From contig CAZIKF010000025.1 in NCBI GenBank assembly GCA_964539825.1, forward strand, positions 1-64,000: a stretch of 64,000 bases of DNA, in the 5' to 3' direction. The DNA is from CAZIKF01 sp964539825 (lineage in GTDB: Bacteria; Muiribacteriota; UBA6191). The first letter of the stretch is position 1. Each line of letters starts with the position of its first letter. A program made the translations under genes and the position numbers. The notes beneath the pieces are model-generated. The model saw only the letters and a list, made by a program, of their open reading frames with translations. It was not told the DNA's origin and ran no database searches. Positions 8,112 through 16,074 of this stretch are shown piece by piece.

Positions 8112-10232
8112 AACCTTTGCCGCTGATTCCAAAACCGGAGTACCGGGTTCAAATACGGCAAATACTCCCGCCTTCTCTAGAATTTTTTGATCTGCGGGAG
8201 GAATCACCCCTCCGCAGAAGATTAAGATATCTTCTGCCTTCTCTCCCTTAAGACATTCCACTAGTTTAGGAACCAGGGTTTTATGTCCTCCTGCCAGAGA
8301 AGAAACCCCGACAGCGTGTACATCGTGATCTACCGCTGCACGGGCTACTTCCTGAGGGGTTTGGAAAAGTGGTCCAATATCTACGTCAAATCCAAGATCA
8401 GCATAAGCTGTAGCGATAATTTTCGCTCCCCGATCATGTCCATCTTGACCCATCTTGGCTACATAGATCCGCGGTCTTCTACCCGCTGCGTCTGCAAAGG
8501 CCTTAACTCTTTCCAGAATTTCGCTGAATTGTTTTTGATCTTTCATTCCCGCTGCGTATACCCCGCTAACCAGGCTCTGCCTGGCCTGGTAACGACCGCA
8601 CACTTTGACAATAGCTTCTGAAACCTCCCCGACAGTCGCACGAAGTCTCATGGCTTGAACACTAAGATCAAGTAGGTTTTTTTCTCCACTTTCTGCAGCG
8701 CTGCTTATTTGCTCAAGCAGGTCAGAAACTTTTCCCTGGTCACGCACCTTGCGAATGGACTCCAGGCGTTTAATCTGGTTGCGTCTTACTTCTTGATTGT
8801 CCACTTCCAGGGTCTCGAATTCAAGCTCCTCCTCCACTCGATATTTGTTTACCCCGATCACAACATCTTGACCACTTTCAATCATGGCTTGTTTTCGGGC
8901 CGCGCACTCTTCTATTTTACGTCTGGCAAAACCGTTTTCTATAGCCGTGACCATGCCCCCCTGCTTCTCCACCTCTTCAATGATCTCCTGAGCGTGCCTG
9001 GCCAATGAATCCGTAAGAGCCTCTATGAAATAGGACCCCCCAAGCGGATCTACAATTCTGGTGAGACCTGCCTCCTCCTGTAGAATCAGCTGGGTATTGC
9101 GAGCCCAGCGGGCGGAGGATTCACTAGGTAGAGCAATGGCCTCATCCATCGAGTTCGTGTGTAATGACTGGGTACCGCCCAAAACAGCAGCCATGGCTTC
9201 AATGGTTGTACGAACAAGGTTGTTGTTAGGATCTTGCCTTGTGAGCGAATAACCGGAAGTCTGGCAATGGGTTCGCAGCATCGAAGATTTGGGATTCGCT
9301 GGCGTGTACCTGGAAATCAAACGAGCCCACAATAAGCGCGCGGCCCGCAGTTTGGCGATCTCCATGAAAAAGTTCATTCCAATACCAAAAAAGAAGGAGA
9401 GCCTGGGAGCAAAACTATCTATGCTCAATCCCTTGTTCAGCGCGGTTTTTACATATTCCAGTCCGTCAGCAAGGGTAAAGGCCAATTCATGAACGGCATC
9501 GGCACCCGCTTCATGCATGTGATATCCAGAGATAGACACCGAGTTAAACTTCGGCATGTGAAGAGAAGTATATTCGATGATATCTCCCACGATTCTCATA
9601 CTCATCGCGGGAGGATAGATGTAGGTGTTGCGTACCAGAAATTCCTTGAGAATATCGTTTTGGATCGTACCGGTAAGCATCTCCCTCGGAACTCCCTGTT
9701 CTTCACCAGCCACAATAAATGCCGCCAGCACTGGTAATACCGCCCCATTCATGGTCATGGAAACACTCATCTTGTCCAGGGGTATTCCATCGAAGAGGAT
9801 CTTCATGTCCTCAACACTATCGATTGCCACCCCGGCCTTCCCTACATCCCCTTCCACTCTTTCATGGTCCGAGTCATAACCCCTGTGAGTCGCGAGGTCA
9901 AAGGCGATGGAGAGTCCTTTCTGTCCCATTTCCAAGTTCTTACGATAAAAAGCATTCGAATCCTCAGCCGTGGAGAATCCAGCATACTGTCGAATTGTCC
10001 AGGGCCTTCCTGTATACATGGTAGCCTTGGGCCCCCTTAAATAAGGAAAGATTCCTGCCATGGTGTCCGCGGAGTCCAACAGGTCCAGGTCTTTGCGGGT
10101 ATAGAAGGGTTTGAGTGTAATACCCTCAGGTGTCATCCAGTGTAATGACTCCAGGGGCTTTCCCTTGATTTCCCGACCCGCTTCCTTCTCCCAATCTTCA
10201 ATAGTGGGACGTTTATAAGACATTTTCCCCAT
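8079..10232 (-). CDS. mcm: Methylmalonyl-CoA mutase, large (catalytic) subunit
   Basis: A 717-residue adenosylcobalamin enzyme that interconverts methylmalonyl-CoA and succinyl-CoA, the last step feeding propionyl-CoA from Val, Ile and odd-chain acids into the TCA cycle. The TIM barrel carries YLRGPKATMYTGRPWTIRQYAG, HRGYDSDHERVEGDVGKAGV and GTQSLHTNSMDEA. The C-terminal B12 domain has DGHDRG at 597-602, with His599 the lower axial ligand, and GVSSLAGGHKTLVP. Length is that of the full catalytic subunit, as in the homodimeric form. No small subunit, MeaB chaperone or epimerase gene lies in the window. On this strand AAGGATGGGG lies just before the ATG. Its 3' end overlaps the convergent acyltransferase gene. 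Confidence 0.95.
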   Translation of the reverse strand: MGKMSYKRPTIEDWEKEAGREIKGKPLESLHWMTPEGITLKPFYTRKDLDLLDSADTMAGIFPYLRGPKATMYTGRPWTIRQYAGFSTAEDSNAFYRKNLEMGQKGLSIAFDLATHRGYDSDHERVEGDVGKAGVAIDSVEDMKILFDGIPLDKMSVSMTMNGAVLPVLAAFIVAGEEQGVPREMLTGTIQNDILKEFLVRNTYIYPPAMSMRIVGDIIEYTSLHMPKFNSVSISGYHMHEAGADAVHELAFTLADGLEYVKTALNKGLSIDSFAPRLSFFFGIGMNFFMEIAKLRAARLLWARLISRYTPANPKSSMLRTHCQTSGYSLTRQDPNNNLVRTTIEAMAAVLGGTQSLHTNSMDEAIALPSESSARWARNTQLILQEEAGLTRIVDPLGGSYFIEALTDSLARHAQEIIEEVEKQGGMVTAIENGFARRKIEECAARKQAMIESGQDVVIGVNKYRVEEELEFETLEVDNQEVRRNQIKRLESIRKVRDQGKVSDLLEQISSAAESGEKNLLDLSVQAMRLRATVGEVSEAIVKVCGRYQARQSLVSGVYAAGMKDQKQFSEILERVKAFADAAGRRPRIYVAKMGQDGHDRGAKIIATAYADLGFDVDIGPLFQTPQEVARAAVDHDVHAVGVSSLAGGHKTLVPKLVECLKGEKAEDILIFCGGVIPPADQKILEKAGVFAVFEPGTPVLESAAKVLDGIESLSSI

Positions 10233-10364
10233 CCTTTTGGCCCTTTTGTATATAGCTGAAAAAACAAGACTCTAACTGCTAAATTGGCAGGAATCTATAC
10301 TAATCGCCAGCCTAAATTCTGTCGATATGCCATTTGGTTCGTAGAGCCAAGAGGAAGTTTTGAG

Positions 10365-10634
10365 ATGAGTGCATTACCTGAAGAATTCTATAAATCTTGT
10401 ACAAAGTGTCAGAAGGAATTTGAGGATCGAGAGTCCTTCAGTTCCGCGACTGCTTTTGTGGGTATCATTGAAACCGGAAAATACGCGGAAAATAATCTGG
10501 AACTGAGAAACTGTATGTGCGGCACCACCCTCGCCTCCTACTTTCCCAAAGACCCCAGTAAACCCAACGAACTGCGTGTGATTAAGGATGACCCTACTAA
10601 GGTGAGACGAGAACCCAGGCTTAAGGCATCTTAA
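10365..10634 (+). CDS. Small zinc-ribbon-like protein
   Basis: An 89-residue protein with two Cys pairs, CTKC near residue 12 and CMCG near residue 47, that could hold one zinc. The rest is polar, ending in a basic tail. There is no signal peptide or membrane segment. I placed the start at the ATG at 10365 because GAGGAAG lies about ten bases upstream and the first residues then run directly into the Cys motif; the frame stays open further upstream to 10284. It is divergent from methylmalonyl-CoA mutase. I do not recognise a named family and assign no function. Confidence 0.7.
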   Translation: MSALPEEFYKSCTKCQKEFEDRESFSSATAFVGIIETGKYAENNLELRNCMCGTTLASYFPKDPSKPNELRVIKDDPTKVRREPRLKAS

Positions 10635-10772
10635 GGGCGAGTCGAGAAGAGAAACTTAGGCAACCGATTGAGCGGACATAAGCTTCGTAGGTCCTCCCTG
10701 GACTTCGGCTACTGACTACTAAGAATTCCCCTCTTCTTGCAATTCTGTAGGTTTCGCAAGTAGCCTGAATTT

Positions 10773-11459
10773 GTGGTTTTACGCGAGCGTCTCTTTTTAT
10801 TCCTATCCGGTATTTTCCTCACCTCCCTGATTCTGGGCAATATTGTTGGAATCACCAAATTTGTGAAGCTGGAAATTCCGGGGATCTGGACCTTCGTGAT
10901 TCCTGTGGGTCTGCTGGCCTATCCCATAACTTTTCTGGCAACGGATATCATCTGTGAGGTTTATGGGCGTGAGAAGGCTCAGTCTGTCGTCTGGACAGGT
11001 TTTTTTATGAACTTGTTCATGCTCGCTCTCATGGGATTGGGGCACATTCTTCCCGATGCATCCGGTATTTCCGGAGCGGCCTCTACTTTTGAAGAAGTTT
11101 TCAATTTCATGGTTGGCGGAGTGATAGCCTCTATGATTGCCTATTTAATTGCACAGACCTGTGACGTGCGCCTCTTTCATTTCTGGAGACGATTGACCAA
11201 AGGAAAACACCTCTGGCTTAGAAACTGCGGTTCAACCTTCTTTTCGCAGATAATAGACACTGTCGCAATTCTCTGCATTCTCTTCTATTTCGTAGACGAC
11301 GGGCTGGGACCCAATGTGAAGACTTTTTCCGATCTGCTAGTGCTTATGGGTCATTCCTACCTTTTTAAATTCTGTTTTGCCCTCATTGATACCCCATTCT
11401 TCTACGCAGGTGTCTACATCCTTGAGAAGTATTTTCATCTGAAACCGGCAGAAGAGTAG
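10773..11459 (+). CDS. yhhQ: VUT-family queuosine precursor transporter
   Basis: A 228-residue inner-membrane protein with about six hydrophobic segments. Family signatures are LTSLILGNIVGITKFV, YPITFLATDIICEVYGREKAQ, TCDVRLFHFWRRLTKGKHLWLRN and the final segment HSYLFKFCFALIDTPFFYAGV. YhhQ/DUF165 proteins import preQ0/preQ1 for queuosine modification of tRNA. The GTG start at 10773 gives the usual N-terminus; I see no strong ribosome site. No other queuosine gene is adjacent. The 138 bases upstream do not match the preQ1 riboswitch patterns I know. Identification of the family is firm, the exact substrate less so. Confidence 0.9.
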   Translation: MVLRERLFLFLSGIFLTSLILGNIVGITKFVKLEIPGIWTFVIPVGLLAYPITFLATDIICEVYGREKAQSVVWTGFFMNLFMLALMGLGHILPDASGISGAASTFEEVFNFMVGGVIASMIAYLIAQTCDVRLFHFWRRLTKGKHLWLRNCGSTFFSQIIDTVAILCILFYFVDDGLGPNVKTFSDLLVLMGHSYLFKFCFALIDTPFFYAGVYILEKYFHLKPAEE

Positions 11460-11497
11460 AAAAGAGGGTAAAATTACGATAGCTCTGGAGGGGACTG

Positions 11498-12508
11498 GTG
11501 AAAGCACATGAAGCCCGTTGGTGGCGTGAAGATGGGGAGCGAATTCTTTGTACTTTATGCCCTAAAGCCTGCCGTCTGAAAGACGGTCAGAGAGGCTTTT
11601 GTTATCTGCGTTTTCGCGATGGAGACAAGCTTTACACCGATGGCTACGGAACTACATCGGGAATGGCCATAGATCCAATTGAAAAAAAACCCCTGAATCA
11701 TTTTCTCCCTACAACCAAGATTCTCTCTCTTGGGAATATGGGTTGTAACCTGGCCTGCAAATTCTGCCAAAATTGGAATATATCAAAGGCACGCGAAACT
11801 CCCCTTCAGCAGGTCTCCGCGCAGTCTCTAGCAGACCTTGCGAAAAAACACGACACCCCTTCCATTGCTTTTACTTATAACGATCCTACAATCTGGGCTG
11901 AATTCATTACTGATGCCTCATGGGTTTTAAAAGAGAATGGGATTCACCCGGTTCTTGTCACGGCCGGGTACATTGAACCGGAAGCCAGAAAGGTACTCTA
12001 CGAACCCATTTCAGCAATCAACTTTGATCTAAAGGCGTTTACCGAAGACTTCTACTTCCGCGTCACTAACTCCCACCTCAAAGATGTTCTTGAAACCCTC
12101 ATCTGGACGCGGGAAAACACAGATATATGGATGGAGCTTACTACCTTGATCATCCCTGGAAAAAACGACTCTGACCAGGAAACCTATGAAATGCTCGACT
12201 GGATCGCAAAGTACCTTGGAGTGGAAACACCGCTTCATTTTACGGCCTTCCATCCCGACTGGAAAATGATGGATACTCCAAGAACACCCCTTGAGACCCT
12301 GCAAAGAAAGTATGAACAGGCAAGAGAAAAGGGATTTCCCTATGTGTATCTTGGGAATGTGTCCTCTGAGAAGGAGCAGTCCACCTATTGTCCGGGCTGC
12401 AACGCTCCAATTATCTCAAGAACCTGGCACCAGGTTGAATTCCTTCAGAACGAATTTCAAGGCCAGTGCCAGAGTTGCGCAAGGAAAATTCCCGGAGTTT
12501 TCAATTGA
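11498..12508 (+). CDS. amrS: AmmeMemoRadiSam-type radical SAM enzyme
   Basis: A 336-residue radical SAM protein. The 4Fe-4S motif is CNLACKFC (Cys83, Cys87, Cys90), preceded by the AmrS-type N-terminal Cys motif LCTLCPKACRL (18-27) and GYGTTSGMAIDPIEKKPLNHFLP. AFTYNDPTIWAEFI and LHFTAFHPDWKMMDTP are also typical. The C-terminus has a second Cys cluster (CPGCNAPI and CQSCARKI), probably a zinc site. The start is GTG at 11498 with GGAGGGG just upstream. AmrS usually occurs with AmmeMemoRadiSam A and B genes; neither is seen here. The substrate of this conserved enzyme is not known to me. Confidence 0.9.
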   Translation: MKAHEARWWREDGERILCTLCPKACRLKDGQRGFCYLRFRDGDKLYTDGYGTTSGMAIDPIEKKPLNHFLPTTKILSLGNMGCNLACKFCQNWNISKARETPLQQVSAQSLADLAKKHDTPSIAFTYNDPTIWAEFITDASWVLKENGIHPVLVTAGYIEPEARKVLYEPISAINFDLKAFTEDFYFRVTNSHLKDVLETLIWTRENTDIWMELTTLIIPGKNDSDQETYEMLDWIAKYLGVETPLHFTAFHPDWKMMDTPRTPLETLQRKYEQAREKGFPYVYLGNVSSEKEQSTYCPGCNAPIISRTWHQVEFLQNEFQGQCQSCARKIPGVFN

Positions 12509-12545
12509 GTGGATTAAGGGAGAGAAATCATAGATTGACCTGCAG

Positions 12546-14216
12546 GTGAACAAGGGGCTTCAGCATGAATCGCAAGTCCAGGCCAGAAGATGTCAGCACT
12601 CGCTCTCCTTTCCCTTTACTATGATAGACGCAAAACTACTTGAGGATCTGGAAGAGGAGCTCAAGAGCCAGGATACTCAGAGGCGTAAGGCTGCCCTACT
12701 TTCCCTCGTTCGAATCGGGTCAGGAGTCCAGGTTCATGAGGATGTCCTGCGTCTTGCACAGGAAGATCCTGACGCTGAAATTCGGTACATCGCCAGAAAA
12801 GCGCTTAATAAATTCAACCTACAGCACCGACCGGAATTTGAGGAAGCCAGCACTCTCATTCAAAAACTGCTTCAGAACCAGGGAGATAAGCGCAAGGAGG
12901 TATACAGGAGGGTATTCTCCACTGAAGATAGTTTCATGAAAGTTGAACTGCTGCGCTGCCTCCTGCAAGATGAGGAAGCTCTGTCCCATAGGGAAGAATT
13001 GGCACAGATTCTCAAAAATCTGATCCGCGAAGAAAAGGACAGATCCCTGGTCCCCACCTATATCAAAGCCCTGGGTACCTTTGGCAGCAGTTCTGAACTC
13101 CCCCTTTTACAGAAATCCCTACAGTCGAAAAATCCAAGAATTGTTGCCAATGCAATCGAAGCGCTCGAGGAACTCGGGGAAGAATCTGCACAAAACATGG
13201 TTCTACCACTCCTATCCCATGAGGACAACCGGGTAAGAGCCAACTCGATTCGGCTGGTCCATCGTTTTGATCCCGCAAGGGGTAGTGTTGAGGTCCAGAA
13301 AATGTCCCTGTCGGAGCATCCCTGGATGCGGGCTTCTGCCCTCTATTGCCTGCGGGTACTCAGGATCGACGGACATGATCAAATCCTGTGTGCCATGATA
13401 GGCCAGGAATCTGACGAAGATCTTCTTACCACCATCCTTGAAACGGTTACTCCAGAGGGGTACGAGAAGCTTGCCAGAGCCCTGGCATTTCGCTGTGAGC
13501 GCGAAGGAATAACCGACCTCCGTGACACACTGGAATCAACCTATGAAAATCTTTGCTCCAAATCTGGTCTTGATGCTTCGAATCTAAGACAACAGGAAAA
13601 GGAGAATTTACACCGACAACAGGCGCAAGAGTCTCAAAATGAAGTCGAGTCTGACCTTCACCATGAAGCGGCTGAGCAAAAGGCTCCCGTTATGGTCGAA
13701 TCCTCGACAAAATATAAATCTCTTGCTTCTCTGGCTGGAGCCGTTTGTGTAGGCCTGCTCATTCTAAAGCTCTTTTGGGAAACAGGTGTGGTTCGTAAAT
13801 CATACTCGCTAGATCCTTTGTCTAGAGGAAGGGCTGTAGATACCCATTCACAACAAATCTTTCTTAAAGCTGATTTCCTGCGTGCAAGAGGTCAGTGGAA
13901 AGAGGCTGTTGAAGAATTCGATTCAGTCCTGAAGAACACTCCCGATCATATTCCTTCCCTGAGAGGTAAAGGGATTTGCCTCATTTTTCTAGGAAAATTA
14001 TCCCAGGCCCGTCAAATTCTTGAGGCGATTCATAAAAAAAAGCCCCGGGATCCAATGGTTACGAGGGGGCTAAGCCAGGTCTACCTTCTGCAAAGTGAAG
14101 ATCCTTCCTTGATAACAAATATGCTTCAAAAAGCAATTCGATTGAATCCTGAAGACCCTATTCTGCCCCAGACTCTTTCCCGGTTTTTGGAACATCAAAC
14201 TGAATTGAGAGACTGA
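12546..14216 (+). CDS. HEAT-repeat / TPR membrane protein
   Basis: Up to 556 residues in three parts. Residues about 35-330 are HEAT-like helical repeats (for example DAEIRYIARKALNKF and DNRVRANSIRLVHRF). One hydrophobic segment, SLASLAGAVCVGLLILKLFW, lies near 395-415. The remainder contains TPR-like helices (QWKEAVEEFDSVLKNTPDH and LGKLSQARQILEAIHKKKP). With no signal peptide, the HEAT part is probably cytoplasmic and the TPR part periplasmic. The GTG start at 12546 is uncertain; an ATG at 12621 would remove 25 residues and neither has a good ribosome site. It is followed by three pseudopilin-like genes, so a scaffold role for that apparatus is possible. Function unknown. Confidence 0.75.
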   Translation: MNKGLQHESQVQARRCQHSLSFPFTMIDAKLLEDLEEELKSQDTQRRKAALLSLVRIGSGVQVHEDVLRLAQEDPDAEIRYIARKALNKFNLQHRPEFEEASTLIQKLLQNQGDKRKEVYRRVFSTEDSFMKVELLRCLLQDEEALSHREELAQILKNLIREEKDRSLVPTYIKALGTFGSSSELPLLQKSLQSKNPRIVANAIEALEELGEESAQNMVLPLLSHEDNRVRANSIRLVHRFDPARGSVEVQKMSLSEHPWMRASALYCLRVLRIDGHDQILCAMIGQESDEDLLTTILETVTPEGYEKLARALAFRCEREGITDLRDTLESTYENLCSKSGLDASNLRQQEKENLHRQQAQESQNEVESDLHHEAAEQKAPVMVESSTKYKSLASLAGAVCVGLLILKLFWETGVVRKSYSLDPLSRGRAVDTHSQQIFLKADFLRARGQWKEAVEEFDSVLKNTPDHIPSLRGKGICLIFLGKLSQARQILEAIHKKKPRDPMVTRGLSQVYLLQSEDPSLITNMLQKAIRLNPEDPILPQTLSRFLEHQTELRD

Positions 14217-14248
14217 CACCAGGCCCCCGGTTTTGCTATGGTTTAACC

Positions 14249-14746
14249 GTGAAACTTTTCTCTCGTTCAGGCTTCCAGATTCTGGAAGTAATAATGGCCG
14301 CGTCTATTCTTCTCGTCGTAGTGGGTGCAGTTGTGGCTCTCTCCATTACATCGAGCCGCAATATTCGCAGAAGCGCTGATGTTCTCTTTGCCATTTCTCT
14401 GGCTCAGCTCACCATGGAAAAAGTCCTTGGAAATCCATATGATCAAATCAGTGATGATTCCACCATCTACCCTATTTACAAGACTGTTGCAGGCGCCCCT
14501 CCAGGCCCCGTATTTGAAAATTTTGAAGTTCCTCAAACCGGCTCATCCCTGGCTATAGAAAAGCTCAATTTTCAGTCATTACATACGCAGGTCAGCGACT
14601 TGCAGTACCGTTACCAGGTAAGGGTTACTGATTTAATCCCTCCCAACGCTCACGCTTCAAAGCAGATACTGGTAACAATTTATTGGATGAATGAAGGAAA
14701 TACCTATGAATATAAGCTTTCGGGCTTTCTTTCGAAGAAGACCTGA
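14249..14746 (+). CDS. Type II pseudopilin / prepilin-like protein (GspI-like)
   Basis: A 165-residue protein with a type IV prepilin N-terminus: a short basic leader MKLFSRSG, then FQILEVIMAASILLVVVG with Glu at position 5 of the mature chain and a hydrophobic helix. The expected cleavage by prepilin peptidase is after Gly8. Phe1 and Glu5 fit the consensus, although Gln replaces the usual Thr. The rest is a small exported domain with no recognised motif. The GTG start at 14249 lies 32 bases after the HEAT/TPR gene. The end overlaps the next prepilin gene, so the set is cotranscribed. GspI/PilV-type minor pseudopilin is the closest description. Confidence 0.8.
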   Translation: MKLFSRSGFQILEVIMAASILLVVVGAVVALSITSSRNIRRSADVLFAISLAQLTMEKVLGNPYDQISDDSTIYPIYKTVAGAPPGPVFENFEVPQTGSSLAIEKLNFQSLHTQVSDLQYRYQVRVTDLIPPNAHASKQILVTIYWMNEGNTYEYKLSGFLSKKT

Positions 14747-15308
14747 TATCCATTCTTATCCTCTCCCTTTGAGCAGAGATAGGATGGGTTTCACCTTCGT
14801 GGAAATCATGGTGGCATCCGTGATTGCCTTTGTTCTTTTCCAGGCTGTTTATCAGCTCTTCTTTTCAACCCTAAATAGTAATAAAGTCCACGATGAATAT
14901 ACTTCCAAACTCATGGCTTGCAGGGTGGTACTAATGCAGGTTCAACGCCTGACAGTGGATGCCCGGGCTATTCTTCACCCCATCCCTTCTATGACGGTTG
15001 GAACAACCAGTTCCAATACTCTTGTATTTCGAGATTCCATTGGACTGGTTAAGACCCTCAGTTTTTCTAAAGAAACTGGAGAGCTGAAAATGCACACTTT
15101 GGATCTTCAGACCGGCACTATGGTTCCCGGCTCTCTCGATCCGGATTTAGGGGGAACTCTTCAGCCGAATCCTCGCCGATCTATTCTCGGAAAGGGTCTC
15201 AAAGAGGTTGTCTTTACCGTGGATTCCATGTCTATGGACACACTACAGTACCGAATTATGATTGATGATTTCCATCTTGTGGGAGGAGTTCGACTTCTCA
15301 ATGGTTAA
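14706..15308 (+). CDS. Type II pseudopilin / prepilin-like protein (PulJ-like)
   Basis: A roughly 200-residue protein with the prepilin motif MGFTFVEIMVASVIAFVLFQAVYQ after an unusually long leader of about 28 residues. Cleavage is expected between Gly and Phe, with Glu at mature position 5. The remaining sequence (SNTLVFRDSIGLVKTLSF and LKEVVFTVDSMSMDTLQYRIMI) resembles the beta-rich part of PulJ/GspJ-type minor pseudopilins. I chose the ATG at 14706 because AAGGAA lies seven bases upstream; an ATG at 14691 adds five residues. It overlaps the previous gene by 41 bases and the next by 8, which implies coupled translation. Confidence 0.78.
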   Translation: MNISFRAFFRRRPDIHSYPLPLSRDRMGFTFVEIMVASVIAFVLFQAVYQLFFSTLNSNKVHDEYTSKLMACRVVLMQVQRLTVDARAILHPIPSMTVGTTSSNTLVFRDSIGLVKTLSFSKETGELKMHTLDLQTGTMVPGSLDPDLGGTLQPNPRRSILGKGLKEVVFTVDSMSMDTLQYRIMIDDFHLVGGVRLLNG

Positions 15309-15954
15309 TGTTCCCCAATCCAGGCAAGGAAACGCCCTGATTATCGTTCTACTCGTTGTTGTAGTCATGATTCCTATCGGATTCATGATGCTGTCTAGGA
15401 CCCGGGCAAACGTAGCTGAAACCAAACGAATCTATCAGTCCTTTGTACTTGAACAAGCGGCCAGGTCCGGTGTGGAAGCCATCATGGACCAGATCCGGCT
15501 GGGTGACTTTAGCACGGGACCCCATATTGCGGCCGTGGCTGATGGTGTGTCCTATAAGACTTTCCTGGATACCAGCGGAATTGGTCTGATTGGCCAGAAG
15601 ATCTGTAATGTTTATTCTCGCGGCGAAGGTGACGGAGGAGGGAGTGTGACCATTATCGCTACTGTGGAGGTTTATCCTGATCCATCAGGATATATGCTCA
15701 TGCCACACTCCTACCAAATTCTACGTGAAGAAGTAAGCATCGATGCTTTCGCCAGCAGAGCGGCTCTACTCAATAGAAAAAAGGGAATCTATCGTGTTTT
15801 TCTTGACCAGGTAAGAATCGAGGGAGCCTATTCCCTGACGGAATTTGAAAATGCTTTGAAGAATGCCGCCTCAGAACTCAGTGGATTAGAAGTTCAAGAT
15901 ATTTTTGAAATGGAGGTGATTCCCGAATTAATCACGCAGAAATCAGGATTTTAG
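15301..15954 (+). CDS. PilX/GspK-like exported protein of pseudopilin cluster
   Basis: A 217-residue protein starting with a short polar leader and a strongly hydrophobic helix (GNALIIVLLVVVVMIPIGFMML), followed by RTRANVAETKRIYQSFVLEQAARSG, the kind of segment found after the membrane helix in PilX/GspK-type proteins. There is no clear Gly-Phe-x3-Glu prepilin motif, so processing is uncertain. The ATG at 15301 overlaps the previous gene by 8 bases and has GGGAGGAG at suitable distance; an upstream in-frame ATG at 15262 lies inside the preceding gene and is less likely. It is the third of three genes that look like minor pilin-tip components. Confidence 0.7.
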   Translation: MVNVPQSRQGNALIIVLLVVVVMIPIGFMMLSRTRANVAETKRIYQSFVLEQAARSGVEAIMDQIRLGDFSTGPHIAAVADGVSYKTFLDTSGIGLIGQKICNVYSRGEGDGGGSVTIIATVEVYPDPSGYMLMPHSYQILREEVSIDAFASRAALLNRKKGIYRVFLDQVRIEGAYSLTEFENALKNAASELSGLEVQDIFEMEVIPELITQKSGF

Positions 15955-16074
15955 CCTCAAAAAGCGATTCCCCTGCTTTTACTCGTTCTGAATCCTTCAC
16001 GAACCTTGACCGGGACTATGTTCGTGCCTAGGATTATCTATAGAGCCCTTATTTACCGCGGATTAAGGATTATC

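Noticed and set aside
10635..10772. preQ1 riboswitch ahead of the queuosine-precursor transporter
   Set aside because: I looked for the compact aptamer pattern and found neither a matching stem-loop nor the A-rich tail; a covariance-model scan could decide.
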